Positions 18,843 to 28,202 of a stretch of DNA of 64,000 bases are shown here, piece by piece. The notes beneath the pieces are model-generated. The model was not told the DNA's origin, searched no databases, and saw only the letters and a program-made list of their open reading frames with translations. Position 1 is the first letter of the stretch, and every line of letters starts with the position of its first letter. This DNA comes from UBA7957 sp965224675 (GTDB lineage Bacteria; Pseudomonadota; Gammaproteobacteria; Granulosicoccales; Granulosicoccaceae): assembly GCA_965224675.1 (NCBI GenBank), contig CBDDAA010000002.1, positions 496,001 through 560,000 on the forward strand, written 5' to 3'. The translations under genes and the position numbers were made by a program.

Positions 18843-19604
18843 TCAGCAAAATTCGGGAATCATGTATTTGCAAGGATATTTGGGTCCGACAAAATATAAT
18901 CCTTCTGACATAGCGGTAGTACCACTTAGCGTACGGTCCTTGCCTTGTAATAAGGTTAGAAGCCATTCAGGTTTTTCTTCACCTTTACCGACAGCAATCA
19001 AACTTCCGACAATAATCCTTACCATATTATGCAGAAAGGCATTGGCACATATATCAACCGTTACCTTTTCATTTTTTCGGTAAACTCTAAGTGACTTGAT
19101 TTCCCTGATTGCATGTTTAGCCTGACAACCTGACGCTCTGAATGCTGAAAAATCAAATTCTCCCACCAAATACTGAGCAGCCAGGTTCATCGCATTTTCG
19201 TCAAGCTTTTGCGATTGCCATGCAATCCTACCTACTTCTAAGGCTGGCCGCGCAACTCGGTTGAGGATTATGTAGCGGTAGCGCCGGGATTCGGCGCTGT
19301 AGCGAGCGTGAAAATCTTCACTTACGCGTTTGACCCAATGCACACTTACCATGGAGTCCAGATGAGTATTGCTTCCCATCAGCCACGCTTTATCAGATCG
19401 CATTACATCAGTATCAAAATGAGCAACTTGCGAAATAGCATGTACGCCAGCGTCTGTACGCCCAGAACAGGTAAGTTCAATTGTTTCATCAGCAACTCGG
19501 GAAAGCGCTGTTTCAAGTACTGACTGAACTGATTTACAATGCTTTTGCCGCTGCCAACCGCAAAATTGTGATCCATTGTATTCAATGGCAAGTGCATAGC
19601 GCAT
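18843..19604 (-). CDS. truA: tRNA pseudouridine(38-40) synthase
   Basis: Forms pseudouridine at positions 38, 39 and 40 in the tRNA anticodon arm. The catalytic Asp lies in CSGRTDAGVHAISQVAHFD near residue 52. RYSAESRRYRYIILNR and NAFLHNMVRIIVGSLIAVGKG are also present. Length 253 is normal. It lies between fimV and trpF, as in Pseudomonas. Confidence 0.96.
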   Translation of the reverse strand: MRYALAIEYNGSQFCGWQRQKHCKSVQSVLETALSRVADETIELTCSGRTDAGVHAISQVAHFDTDVMRSDKAWLMGSNTHLDSMVSVHWVKRVSEDFHARYSAESRRYRYIILNRVARPALEVGRIAWQSQKLDENAMNLAAQYLVGEFDFSAFRASGCQAKHAIREIKSLRVYRKNEKVTVDICANAFLHNMVRIIVGSLIAVGKGEEKPEWLLTLLQGKDRTLSGTTAMSEGLYFVGPKYPCKYMIPEFC

Positions 19605-19647
19605 TTCTAACCTATCCTATACCCCATACTTAGTACTAGTACTCCAT

Positions 19648-19675
19648 AAAAAAGGGCGCTAGTGCGCCCTTTTTC
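19648..19675 (-). terminator. Rho-independent terminator after fimV (bidirectional shape)
   Basis: Perfect 9-bp stem AAAGGGCGC / GCGCCCTTT with loop TAGT at 19651-19672, extended by A:T pairs. On the minus strand it is followed by a run of six T. It lies between the stop of fimV and the start of truA and would end the fimV transcript. Confidence 0.85.
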
Positions 19676-19717
19676 CCTATTTAGCAAATGTTAATCGCCT
19701 CGATACAGCTATTTTTT

Positions 19718-22700
19718 TCAACCAATTTTCCGCAATAGTTGCTCTGCAGTCTCTTTTTGCTCATTGCTGCCTTCTTTGATTATTTCATCAAGCGCACTGC
19801 TGGCAGAATCATTATCCCCCATGTCAATATAGGCTTTTGCCAGATCCAGCATTGTCTCCATTTCATTAGTGCTACCGAAAGCTGCAGAACCATCACCAAC
19901 GGTAAGATCTGTGCTGGAAGTGAGATCGGGAATCTCAAGCTCTTGAGTTTGATCAAACGCAGTATCCAGTGTTTCTGTGTGATCAAACATACTTTCCACG
20001 TTCGTGCCGACATTACTATCCTTAACTTCAACAAGTTGATCAATATCGAGGGTCAACTCGTCTGGAGAGCCTGTAATATCAAGGTCGTCAATTTGAACTT
20101 CAGAAATATCATTATCTTTCAGTGATGACAGGTCAAGCACAGATTCATCGATATCCAGTCCGGTCTGTTCAAACTCCGACATGTTGGTTTCATTTAATGA
20201 ATCCAAATCTATTTCTGAACTAACTGCCGTCAATACCCGTGCAGATCCTGAATCCCCATCTTCCAATTCAATCTCTTCAAGCATTGATCCCAGATCACTG
20301 GTGTCATCCGTTTTTTCTTCAACAGCACTGCTGATCAGTTGCTCTGTAGAGCTTTCCAATGACAATCCAGAATCGAATTCCAACACACTATCATCCATAC
20401 TGGATTCCAGATCGGCACTCACTTCTGTCAGCACATCTTTAGCATGCAGATCAGACAGATCCGGTAGCGGCTGATCCAATTCTTCGTTAACTTCTGCGCT
20501 TAACTTTGAAAAATCTCCAGTTGCCTCAAGCTCGGCTTCGTCAAATGCCAATCCTGGATCAATACTTTGATCCAACAATGACTGTTCCTCAGAAAGACTT
20601 TGCAAGGACACATCTTCATTAGGTGGTGCGATAATTTCTGTCACATCACCTGTACTATCAAACTCACTCAATGACAGCGTACCATCGGGCTCCTTATCGT
20701 CAGTTGATGAATCAAAAATACCCGATACCGCAGCACCAACACCTGCAACACCTGCGACACCTGCCGTAATCGCACCCATACCTGATTGATTACCGCCAGA
20801 GTCTACAACATACAATGTGTTATCAGTATCCAGTTCGCGCCCCATGGTCGCGATTTGTTGCCAAGCCGGGTTGCTGTCACCACCAAAACGTGAGTGGAAT
20901 TGCTGCGCAGATTTATTAAATCGGTCGCTATCCTTCTGCCCATGATGTGTTTCGAGTAGTTTCAGATGATAATCCTGATTTTCCGGTTCCCGATCAACCG
21001 CCTTTGTCAAAAGATCCTCTGCCTGACCGTGAAGCCCATAAGCCAAATAGACTTCTGCCTCAGAAATGGTGTCATCTTTGGCTGACTCATCATCTACTGA
21101 TGACGCTAACAGATCAGTATGGTCGAATTCCTCATAAACACTTTCATCATCTGTGTTATCAAAATTCTGAATTTCCGAAAGTTCAGCTTCATTTACATCA
21201 GGTGACCCCTCTACACTCTGATCCAGGGTTGCAACCTGTTGCGTTACCGTGCTTTGCTCGTCTTCAAAGATCTCTTCGTCTGCCAATACTACATCATCGT
21301 CTAATTCCTCTTCCTTTCTCCCACCTCGTCCCAACAACCAAGCCAGTGCACCCAGTAATCCAAGCACGCCGAGTCCTATACCAGCAGCCTGTGCGGGGTT
21401 GTCCATTAATTTTTGAAAAAACGTCCCTTCCTGAACAGGTGATTGCTCATTTTCCAGCGCTTCAGCAGATGGTTCTACACCAGCAATCTCAATATCATCA
21501 GTTGAAATACCTTCTTCAACTGATGCAGATTCAGATTCAGATTCAACAACTGACGGGGTCACTGCTTGTGCTTCGGCTTCTGCAGCGGCTTGTGCCTCGG
21601 CGGCGGCCTCAGCAGCAACTTTTGCCTCAGCTTCTGCAGCCGCTTGTGCCTCAGCAGCAACTTTTGCCTCAGCTTCTGCAGCCGCTTGTACCTCAGCAGC
21701 AACTTTTGCCTCGGCCTCTGCAGCCGCTTGTGCCTCAGCAGTTGAAAGTTTTTCCTGGAGTTGCGCCATCTCGTTCTCACGCAACTCTATTAGACGGTCC
21801 ATCTTTTCGGTATTACTTTCCAGCTCACTGGCTTGCGCTTGTAAATCCTCTTTTTTCAATTGCTCGGCTTCAAGCTCTTCTTGCGCAAGCGTTAAATCTG
21901 TATTGATTTGCCCAAGAATTTTGGTATCGGGTTGCTCAGATTCGTTCGCATTAGCCGTTGCGCTGTTATCTGAGGTACTGGGATCAGCGACGATACTCAA
22001 CTCAGCTGCGGGTGCCTGTGTAACAACTTCAGTACTATCACCAACATTAGGTTCTGAGTCTGAAGACGTGGAATCAGATTCAGATGCCGTAATAGCGTTA
22101 CTGGTTTCTGCTTGTATTTCAGGGGTTTTCCCGATACCTGATGGCGCTGCAATTCGACCAATGCTATCGCGATATTCCTGCCAAAGACGATTTTGCTGCG
22201 TCATTTGCGCTATAGCTTGCTGTCGTGAAAGCGAACTTATCTCATTACCCGATGGCATGCGCAATATGGCGCCTTCCCGCAGCCTATTGACATTACCATC
22301 AACAAAGGCGTTTCTATTGGCACTCAATAGGGCCAGCATCATTTGCTGCACGGTGAAATCTGCCGGCTTATTGCTTGCAGCTATTTGCCAGAGGGTATCA
22401 TTTTTAACGACTGTGTAAGCATCTGCCCCGCCTGAATTACTGCCTCCTCCTGTCTGGCCGGAAGATACCTCTTCACTGCCACCCACTACCACCACTTCAG
22501 GAACATCGTCACTAACAGCCGTGAGTGTATTTTCATTTGAGTCAGTAGATGTTTCAGCAAACACTTCCAGTGGATATGTCGTTGCAATAGGAATACTCGT
22601 ACTGGTCGTTCTCACACCATCGAGTAGATACGCAACACCATCTTCATTACCGTCCGTGCTACTCAGAGTGGAATTATCCACCTGTTCCAAATTTGTAGTA

Positions 22701-23344
22701 TCTGAGGATATAACAATAGAATCGATAATCACTTCTTCAGCCGGAAACCGGGTACTGTCATCCACATCACTGCCAGCATCATTAGCAACTATAACTTCAA
22801 TAGCCTCCTCCTCATCATCAGTGGATCTTTGTATCGGCACAGGAACAGCCAAATCCTGCTCAACGATCTGCTGAGAAACGGTTTCTGGTACTGAAGGTGT
22901 AGAAGTTGAGGATACTGCATCCTGGCTCATGAATACGGGAGGGTCAAGCAGGATTGTATATTCCCTGACCATACGCCCTCTTGGCCAGTCAACCTCCAGG
23001 AGAAAATTAAGAAATGGCTCAACTACCGGGCCACGACTGCCAACTTTGATATAATGCGTTCCATCGGCCTTTTGATTAACAGAAAACTTCAAAGCCGAAA
23101 GCACCGGACTTTTCTCAATACCAGCCCGTTCAAATGCTTCTCGCGAAGCCAGCTGCACAATAAGCCCATCCAGCTCGTCAGCCTGCACTGAATTTAATAC
23201 AATCTCAGCGTCTAATGGTTGATTGAGTGCAGATCGCATCTCTATATCACCAAGCCCCAAAGCCATGGCACCTGAAGATGCCAAGGCCAGACCTACCGCT
23301 ACTGCAGTTGCTAATTTTTGCACTGTCCAATTCTCGTGTCGCAT
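19718..23344 (-). CDS. fimV: FimV/HubP family polar landmark protein
   Basis: Large inner-membrane protein that organises the cell pole and type IV pilus or twitching machinery and binds peptidoglycan. From the ATG at 23344 (1208 residues) it has a signal segment ending near GAMALGLGDIEMRS, then the conserved FimV N-domain (SALNQPLDAEIVL). A LysM-like domain (YTVVKNDTLWQIAASNKP) follows near residue 320. Next come a coiled coil, an Ala/Glu tandem repeat and one transmembrane helix (AAGIGLGVLGLLGALAWLLG). A TPR-like pair and a very acidic cytoplasmic region follow. The FimV C-terminal TPR (METMLDLAKAYIDMGDNDSA) ends the protein. An upstream start at 23380 would add 12 residues but puts basic residues before the signal in an unlikely way. 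Confidence 0.94.
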   Translation of the reverse strand: MRHENWTVQKLATAVAVGLALASSGAMALGLGDIEMRSALNQPLDAEIVLNSVQADELDGLIVQLASREAFERAGIEKSPVLSALKFSVNQKADGTHYIKVGSRGPVVEPFLNFLLEVDWPRGRMVREYTILLDPPVFMSQDAVSSTSTPSVPETVSQQIVEQDLAVPVPIQRSTDDEEEAIEVIVANDAGSDVDDSTRFPAEEVIIDSIVISSDTTNLEQVDNSTLSSTDGNEDGVAYLLDGVRTTSTSIPIATTYPLEVFAETSTDSNENTLTAVSDDVPEVVVVGGSEEVSSGQTGGGSNSGGADAYTVVKNDTLWQIAASNKPADFTVQQMMLALLSANRNAFVDGNVNRLREGAILRMPSGNEISSLSRQQAIAQMTQQNRLWQEYRDSIGRIAAPSGIGKTPEIQAETSNAITASESDSTSSDSEPNVGDSTEVVTQAPAAELSIVADPSTSDNSATANANESEQPDTKILGQINTDLTLAQEELEAEQLKKEDLQAQASELESNTEKMDRLIELRENEMAQLQEKLSTAEAQAAAEAEAKVAAEVQAAAEAEAKVAAEAQAAAEAEAKVAAEAAAEAQAAAEAEAQAVTPSVVESESESASVEEGISTDDIEIAGVEPSAEALENEQSPVQEGTFFQKLMDNPAQAAGIGLGVLGLLGALAWLLGRGGRKEEELDDDVVLADEEIFEDEQSTVTQQVATLDQSVEGSPDVNEAELSEIQNFDNTDDESVYEEFDHTDLLASSVDDESAKDDTISEAEVYLAYGLHGQAEDLLTKAVDREPENQDYHLKLLETHHGQKDSDRFNKSAQQFHSRFGGDSNPAWQQIATMGRELDTDNTLYVVDSGGNQSGMGAITAGVAGVAGVGAAVSGIFDSSTDDKEPDGTLSLSEFDSTGDVTEIIAPPNEDVSLQSLSEEQSLLDQSIDPGLAFDEAELEATGDFSKLSAEVNEELDQPLPDLSDLHAKDVLTEVSADLESSMDDSVLEFDSGLSLESSTEQLISSAVEEKTDDTSDLGSMLEEIELEDGDSGSARVLTAVSSEIDLDSLNETNMSEFEQTGLDIDESVLDLSSLKDNDISEVQIDDLDITGSPDELTLDIDQLVEVKDSNVGTNVESMFDHTETLDTAFDQTQELEIPDLTSSTDLTVGDGSAAFGSTNEMETMLDLAKAYIDMGDNDSASSALDEIIKEGSNEQKETAEQLLRKIG
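21576..21740 (-). repeat. 42-bp in-frame tandem repeat inside fimV
   Basis: Copies of a 42-bp unit begin at 21630, 21672 and 21714. A diverged first copy at 21576 carries 12 extra bases. Each unit encodes 14 residues rich in Ala, Glu and Gln (EAKVAAEAQAAAEA), continuing the coiled coil between the LysM region and the membrane helix. Near-identical copies mean the number can change by slippage. Confidence 0.9.
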
Positions 23345-23451
23345 TAGATAAATGAATCTTTGTATCCACCACACTTTCAATTGTGGTGTGCTAATACAAA
23401 ATACCTGTAGTTCTAGAGCGTTACTTCAAAAAAACCATACTCAACTATAGG

Positions 23452-24474
23452 TTATATATAGTCGTTTATCAAAAATTCGGCTATTTGAACGCTGTTGAGC
23501 GCCGCGCCTTTTCTAACATTATCTGAAACTACCCACATATTTATGCCTCTCTCATGTGAAATATCAGCTCTCAATCGCCCGATAAAAACAGCGTCCTGAC
23601 CGGCTGACTCACTCACAGCAGTCGGGTAACCACCATCATTGCGATCATCCAATACACGAATACCAGGTGCAGATTCCAACAGAGATCTGGCAGTTTGCAA
23701 GTCTAAAGGTTTAGCAGTTTCAATGTGTAGTGCTTCCGAATGGCCATAAAAAACCGGGACTCTGACACACGTCGGATTAACACTGATCGTTTCGTCTTCA
23801 AATATTTTTCTGGTTTCCCAGATCATTTTCATCTCTTCTTTTGTATAACCATTGTCCTGAAAATCATCAATGTGGGGTAAAACATTAAACGCAATTTGCT
23901 TTGCATATACCTTGCAATCTGCGGGTTTTCCATTGAGCAAAGTAGCCGTCTGCGAAGCGAGTTCTTCGATGCCGTCCTTACCTGTACCTGATACCGCCTG
24001 GTAGGTAGCAACGTTTATCCGCTCAATGCCAACCGCGTCATACAACGGTTTTAGAGCAACAAGCATTTGTATAGTCGAACAGTTAGGATTTGCAATAATT
24101 CCTTGATTTTTATATTGAGCTATCGCGTGAGGATTTACCTCTGGTACTACCAAAGGAATGTTATCGTCGTATCGAAACTGGGACGTGTTATCTATAACCA
24201 CACAATTTTTAGCAACCGCTATTGGCGCATAATCCTTGGAAATAGAGGCACCTGCCGAGAACAATCCAATTTGTACTTTACTAAAATCAAAATCGTTGAG
24301 ATTCTCAACTTTAATGAATTTTTCTCCGAACGAAACTCGCTTTCCGGCCGATCTTTCGCTGGCAAGCGCATAAACATTACGCACTGGAAAATTCCTTTCA
24401 GCAAGAATGGATAACATCACTTCACCAACGGCTCCTGTGGCACCGACAACCGCTACATCATATTTTTTACTCAT
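23452..24474 (-). CDS. asd: Aspartate-semialdehyde dehydrogenase
   Basis: NADPH-dependent reduction of aspartyl phosphate, the branch point to lysine/diaminopimelate, threonine and methionine. The N-terminal nucleotide-binding motif is VAVVGATGAVGEVMLSIL. The nucleophile Cys lies in NPNCSTIQMLVALKP, with the FYGHSEALHIET region near residue 245. Length 340 matches the short Gram-negative class also seen in Pseudomonas and Vibrio. It lies 17 bases after leuB, likely the same transcript. Confidence 0.96.
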   Translation of the reverse strand: MSKKYDVAVVGATGAVGEVMLSILAERNFPVRNVYALASERSAGKRVSFGEKFIKVENLNDFDFSKVQIGLFSAGASISKDYAPIAVAKNCVVIDNTSQFRYDDNIPLVVPEVNPHAIAQYKNQGIIANPNCSTIQMLVALKPLYDAVGIERINVATYQAVSGTGKDGIEELASQTATLLNGKPADCKVYAKQIAFNVLPHIDDFQDNGYTKEEMKMIWETRKIFEDETISVNPTCVRVPVFYGHSEALHIETAKPLDLQTARSLLESAPGIRVLDDRNDGGYPTAVSESAGQDAVFIGRLRADISHERGINMWVVSDNVRKGAALNSVQIAEFLINDYI

Positions 24475-24491
24475 ACTGATTCCCTATTTAT

Positions 24492-25574
24492 TTATGCAGA
24501 TTCTGCAAGTATTTTCACAACCATATCACCCATTTCATGCGTACTCACGGATGCACCGGCGCCGGCAATATCAACTGTGCGCAACCCCTTATCCAGTGTT
24601 TTGGCGACTGCCTGATCAATCCGCATAGCCGAGGTCTCGTCATTTAGCGAATAACGAAACATCATCGAGACAGACAATATGGCTGCGAGTGGATTTGCCA
24701 AACCTTGCCCTGCAATATCGGGTGCTGAGCCATGAATGGGTTCATACAGTCCGTACCCTTGCGCATTTATTGATGCTGAGGGCAACATACCGATAGATCC
24801 GGTTAACATCGCCGCCGTATCCGAAAGGATGTCACCGAACATATTTGTTGTCACAATGACATCAAACTGATTCGGATTTCGGACTAACTGCATTGATGCG
24901 TTATCTACATACATATGTGATAACGTCACTTGAGGATAATCCCTGGCTACTTGCTCAACTACATCCCGCCATAACTCCGAGACTTCCAGCACATTAGCCT
25001 TGTCAACAGAACATAAACGACGATCACGCTTCATAGCCGTTGCAAATGCACTATGAGCAATACGTTTTATTTCAGATTCAGTGTATTCCAGTGTATTAAA
25101 GCCGCGACGCTCGCCATTGGCTAAAGTCTCTATACCACGTGGCTGACCAAAATAAATACCACCCGTCAATTCGCGAACGATCATTAAATCCAGACCTTCC
25201 ACCAATTCGGGTTTAAGTGAGGATGCATCCGACAATTGAGGGAACAAAACTGCGGGGCGCAAATTTGAAAATAAATCGAGTTCTGAACGCAGCCTTAGCA
25301 ATCCACGTTCAGGGCGCTGATCACGCGGCAATTGTTCGTAGGCAGGCCCACCAACAGCACCTAACAAGATGGCATCCGACTCCTTGCAAAGGGCCAAAGT
25401 ATCAGCGGGCAATGGATCTTTTGCAGCATCATAACCCGCACCGCCAAATGGTGCCTCCTGCCACTGCAACACAACACCAAAATCATCACGCAAACAACAT
25501 AATACTTTAATCGCTTCACTGATAATTTCCCGACCGATGCCATCGCCCGGCAATACTGTTATTTTCTTGCCCAT
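24492..25574 (-). CDS. leuB: 3-isopropylmalate dehydrogenase
   Basis: NAD-dependent oxidative decarboxylation of 3-isopropylmalate in leucine synthesis. Motifs: VLPGDGIGREI at the start, LRSELDLFSNLRPA, LTGGIYFGQPRG, DNASMQLVRNPNQFDVIVT and EPIHGSAPDIAGQGLANP. Length 360 is normal. In relatives it follows leuD closely; here 434 bases separate it from leuD. Confidence 0.97.
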   Translation of the reverse strand: MGKKITVLPGDGIGREIISEAIKVLCCLRDDFGVVLQWQEAPFGGAGYDAAKDPLPADTLALCKESDAILLGAVGGPAYEQLPRDQRPERGLLRLRSELDLFSNLRPAVLFPQLSDASSLKPELVEGLDLMIVRELTGGIYFGQPRGIETLANGERRGFNTLEYTESEIKRIAHSAFATAMKRDRRLCSVDKANVLEVSELWRDVVEQVARDYPQVTLSHMYVDNASMQLVRNPNQFDVIVTTNMFGDILSDTAAMLTGSIGMLPSASINAQGYGLYEPIHGSAPDIAGQGLANPLAAILSVSMMFRYSLNDETSAMRIDQAVAKTLDKGLRTVDIAGAGASVSTHEMGDMVVKILAESA

Positions 25575-26008
25575 TTACCCTCTCTTGTCGGGTGCCCATT
25601 AAGAACACTGCCAACGTTTAATGTTATTGATCTCATGAGTTGGTACAAACCTTCATGGTCCAATCAAAGGTTTTGTGTATGCTTAAAGAGTAAAAGACGC
25701 AGTAAACCGATTATTTTAACTAAATTGTATGATTTAATCGAGAATTTAAATGGGCAATCACAATTCTGATTGTAACAATCTGGCAAGAATATGGAAGGTA
25801 ACAGCATAGGCACTACCTTATAATACAACTACAACCCTATACGTGGATCATGGATAGCTTGGGATCTTCAACCTCGTCTTAAAATACAATTAATAGTGGC
25901 GCGACATCAGAGCAACGCTGTATCTTTATAATTCTTTTACCTAAAGTTTCCTGCCCTGCTGCTATCCAACTTAATGCATACTTATTTCTTTTACCTATAT
26001 TATCTGAG
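25575..26008. other. Long leuD-leuB spacer, no gene seen
   Basis: 434 AT-rich bases interrupt the leuCDB string. I see no coding frame with family resemblance, no tRNA and no clear hairpin plus U-run. It could hold a separate leuB promoter or a fully eroded gene. Confidence 0.5.
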
Positions 26009-26647
26009 TTAATCAAATAACCAAGGCGCCTCTTTTAGGCGTTGTTTTTCATAGCCACGAATCTCATCCGTATGCTGCAATGTCAAATCAATATCATCGA
26101 GGCCATTGAGTAAGCAGTGCTTTCGAAACCCATCTATTTCAAACAAAAATTTCTTTCCACCAAGGCGGGTAACCGACTGCGCTGCCAGGTCAATTTCCAA
26201 CCGACAACCTTCGTCATCAGCACATTCACTAAACAAATAATCCATATGCGCTGCCTCCAGCTGTATGGGCAAAAATCCGTTCTTAAATGAATTATTATAA
26301 AATATATCCGCAAAGCTCGACGCTATCACTGCTCGAAAGCCGTAATCCTCTAACGCCCACACTGCATGCTCGCGTGACGAACCACAGCCAAAATTTTCTC
26401 TGGCAATTAAAATTTCAGAACCTTGGTAAGGTGGTTGGTTGAGAATAAATTCGGGATTGATGCGCCGCGTATTGTTATCAATATCAGGCGCGCCGGGATC
26501 CAGATAGCGCCAATCATCAAATAAATTGGGGCCAAAGCCCGAGCGCTTAATCGATTTAAGGTATTGTTTGGGAATGATCGCATCTGTATCAATATTGGGT
26601 CTGTCTATCGGGGCGACCAATCCGTTAACCACATTAAATTTACGCAT
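26009..26647 (-). CDS. leuD: 3-isopropylmalate dehydratase small subunit
   Basis: Swivelling subunit of isopropylmalate isomerase, acting with LeuC. Motifs: APIDRPNIDTDAIIPKQYLKSI and the substrate-binding NFGCGSSREHAVWAL. I chose the ATG at 26647 (MRKFNVVNG) because an AGGG ribosome site lies 8 bases before it; a GTG three codons upstream is poorer. 212 residues. It starts 10 bases after the leuC stop. Confidence 0.96.
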   Translation of the reverse strand: MRKFNVVNGLVAPIDRPNIDTDAIIPKQYLKSIKRSGFGPNLFDDWRYLDPGAPDIDNNTRRINPEFILNQPPYQGSEILIARENFGCGSSREHAVWALEDYGFRAVIASSFADIFYNNSFKNGFLPIQLEAAHMDYLFSECADDEGCRLEIDLAAQSVTRLGGKKFLFEIDGFRKHCLLNGLDDIDLTLQHTDEIRGYEKQRLKEAPWLFD

Positions 26648-26657
26648 AATGAACACC

Positions 26658-28061
26658 CTAATAGGTACGTGAATCTACAAAATGACCGGCTAAAGCCGCT
26701 GCAGCGGCCATGGATGGGCTAAGCAAATGTGTGCGACCACCCTGCCCCTGCCGGCCTTCAAAATTTCGATTGGATGTTGATGCACATCGCTCTCCAGGCT
26801 CCAACCGATCTGCATTCATGGCCAGACACATGGAACAGCCTGGCTCTCGCCATTCAAATCCGGCGTTGAGAAAAACTTTATCCAGACCTTCTTCTTCAGC
26901 TTGTTTTTTTACAAGCCCTGAACCCGATACTACCATCGCGACCTTAACTGATCCGGCGACTTTACGGCCTTTGATTACAGCTGCTGCAGAACGTAAGTCT
27001 TCAATCCGGGAATTTGTGCAGGACCCTATAAATACCTTGTCGATGGCTACATCTGTAATAGGGGTGTTTGCTTCTATGCCCATATATTCCAATGCTCTTT
27101 GTATGGAGGAGGCTTTGTTTGTATCTGAAACCTGCAAGGGATCAGGTACGCGCTGATCAATGCCAATCACCATTTCAGGCGATGTTCCCCAGGTTACCTG
27201 GGGTTTGATGCTGCCAGCATCTAAAACAATTTCTTTATCAAATACAGCATCACTGTCACTGTGTAACTCGGTCCAGGCTTTCCTTGCCTTTTCAAACCAT
27301 CGCGCTTTAGGCGCATAAGGGCGGCCTTGTAAATAATTAATTGTAGTCTCGTCAACTGCAATCATTCCGGCACGGGCACCAGCTTCTATTGCCATGTTAC
27401 AGACCGTCATACGACCTTCCATAGTCAGATCACGAATTGCCTGCCCGGCAAATTCAATCGTATACCCAGTGCCACCTGCGGTACCGAGCTTCGCAATAAT
27501 AGCCAAGACGATATCTTTAGCTTCAACACCCACCCCGCACTTGCCTTCAATAATAATTCGCATGTTTCGGGATTTTTTTTGCAATAGACATTGTGTTGCC
27601 ATGACATGCTCAACTTCAGAGGTGCCAATGCCAAAAGCCAGCGCACCAAAAGCGCCGTGAGTTGCAGTATGGGAGTCACCGCATACAACCGTCATACCCG
27701 GCAAGGTCGCCCCCTGTTCCGGACCGATAACATGTACAATACCCTGCCGTGGGTCGTTCATTTTAAATTCCGTAATCCCAAACTCATCACAATTTTTATC
27801 AAGTGTCTCCACTTGCAATAAAGATACGGCATCTGTAATTCCAGCACTACGATCTGTTGTAGGCACGTTATGATCTGCAACACCGAGGATAGAATTTGTT
27901 CGCCAAAGTTTCCGCCCCGCTATTCTCAAACCCTCAAATGCCTGCGGAGAGGTCACTTCATGTATAAGGTGTCTATCTATATATAAAAGTGCTGTTCCAT
28001 CTGATTCTTCACGCACTACATGTGCATTCCAAACCTTGTCATATAAAGTTTCAGCTACCAT
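26658..28061 (-). CDS. leuC: 3-isopropylmalate dehydratase large subunit
   Basis: [4Fe-4S] aconitase-family subunit converting 2- to 3-isopropylmalate. Cluster cysteines are in VFIGSCTNSRIEDL and EPGCSMCLAMN. GDSHTATHGAFGALAFGIGTSEVEHV and the C-terminal SNRNFEGRQGQGGRTHLLSP are classical. Length 467 is normal. It is the first gene of leuCD and lies divergent to the LysR gene, whose box occupies the 141-bp spacer. Confidence 0.97.
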   Translation of the reverse strand: MVAETLYDKVWNAHVVREESDGTALLYIDRHLIHEVTSPQAFEGLRIAGRKLWRTNSILGVADHNVPTTDRSAGITDAVSLLQVETLDKNCDEFGITEFKMNDPRQGIVHVIGPEQGATLPGMTVVCGDSHTATHGAFGALAFGIGTSEVEHVMATQCLLQKKSRNMRIIIEGKCGVGVEAKDIVLAIIAKLGTAGGTGYTIEFAGQAIRDLTMEGRMTVCNMAIEAGARAGMIAVDETTINYLQGRPYAPKARWFEKARKAWTELHSDSDAVFDKEIVLDAGSIKPQVTWGTSPEMVIGIDQRVPDPLQVSDTNKASSIQRALEYMGIEANTPITDVAIDKVFIGSCTNSRIEDLRSAAAVIKGRKVAGSVKVAMVVSGSGLVKKQAEEEGLDKVFLNAGFEWREPGCSMCLAMNADRLEPGERCASTSNRNFEGRQGQGGRTHLLSPSMAAAAALAGHFVDSRTY

Positions 28062-28183
28062 GACTCACCTCGAAAGTTTTAAAACACGCTATTTCGTGCC
28101 TAAACCATGCACATAAAATAGCTGTGTAGAACATTCTAACGGCCAAAAATAAATAACTCAAATTCATATTTATTATTATTTGC

Positions 28184-28198
28184 ATTCCAATTTGGAAT
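28184..28198. promoter_or_regulatory. Putative LysR-type operator between leuC and lysR
   Basis: Perfect palindrome ATTCCAA-T-TTGGAAT, which contains the T-N11-A core expected for LysR regulators. It ends 4 bases before the start codon of the LysR gene, overlapping its ribosome site, so autorepression is plausible. It is also upstream of leuC. Regulation of leuC by this protein is inference from position. Confidence 0.6.
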
Positions 28199-28202
28199 TG
28201 AT

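Noticed and set aside
21576..21740. CRISPR array
   Set aside because: The repeat units are contiguous, in frame and coding within fimV, with no spacers.
20947..21906. 319-codon open frame on the plus strand inside fimV
   Set aside because: Antisense to the acidic and Ala/Glu-repeat region of FimV. Its Leu/Gln/Pro-rich, repetitive translation is the expected shadow of that repeat.
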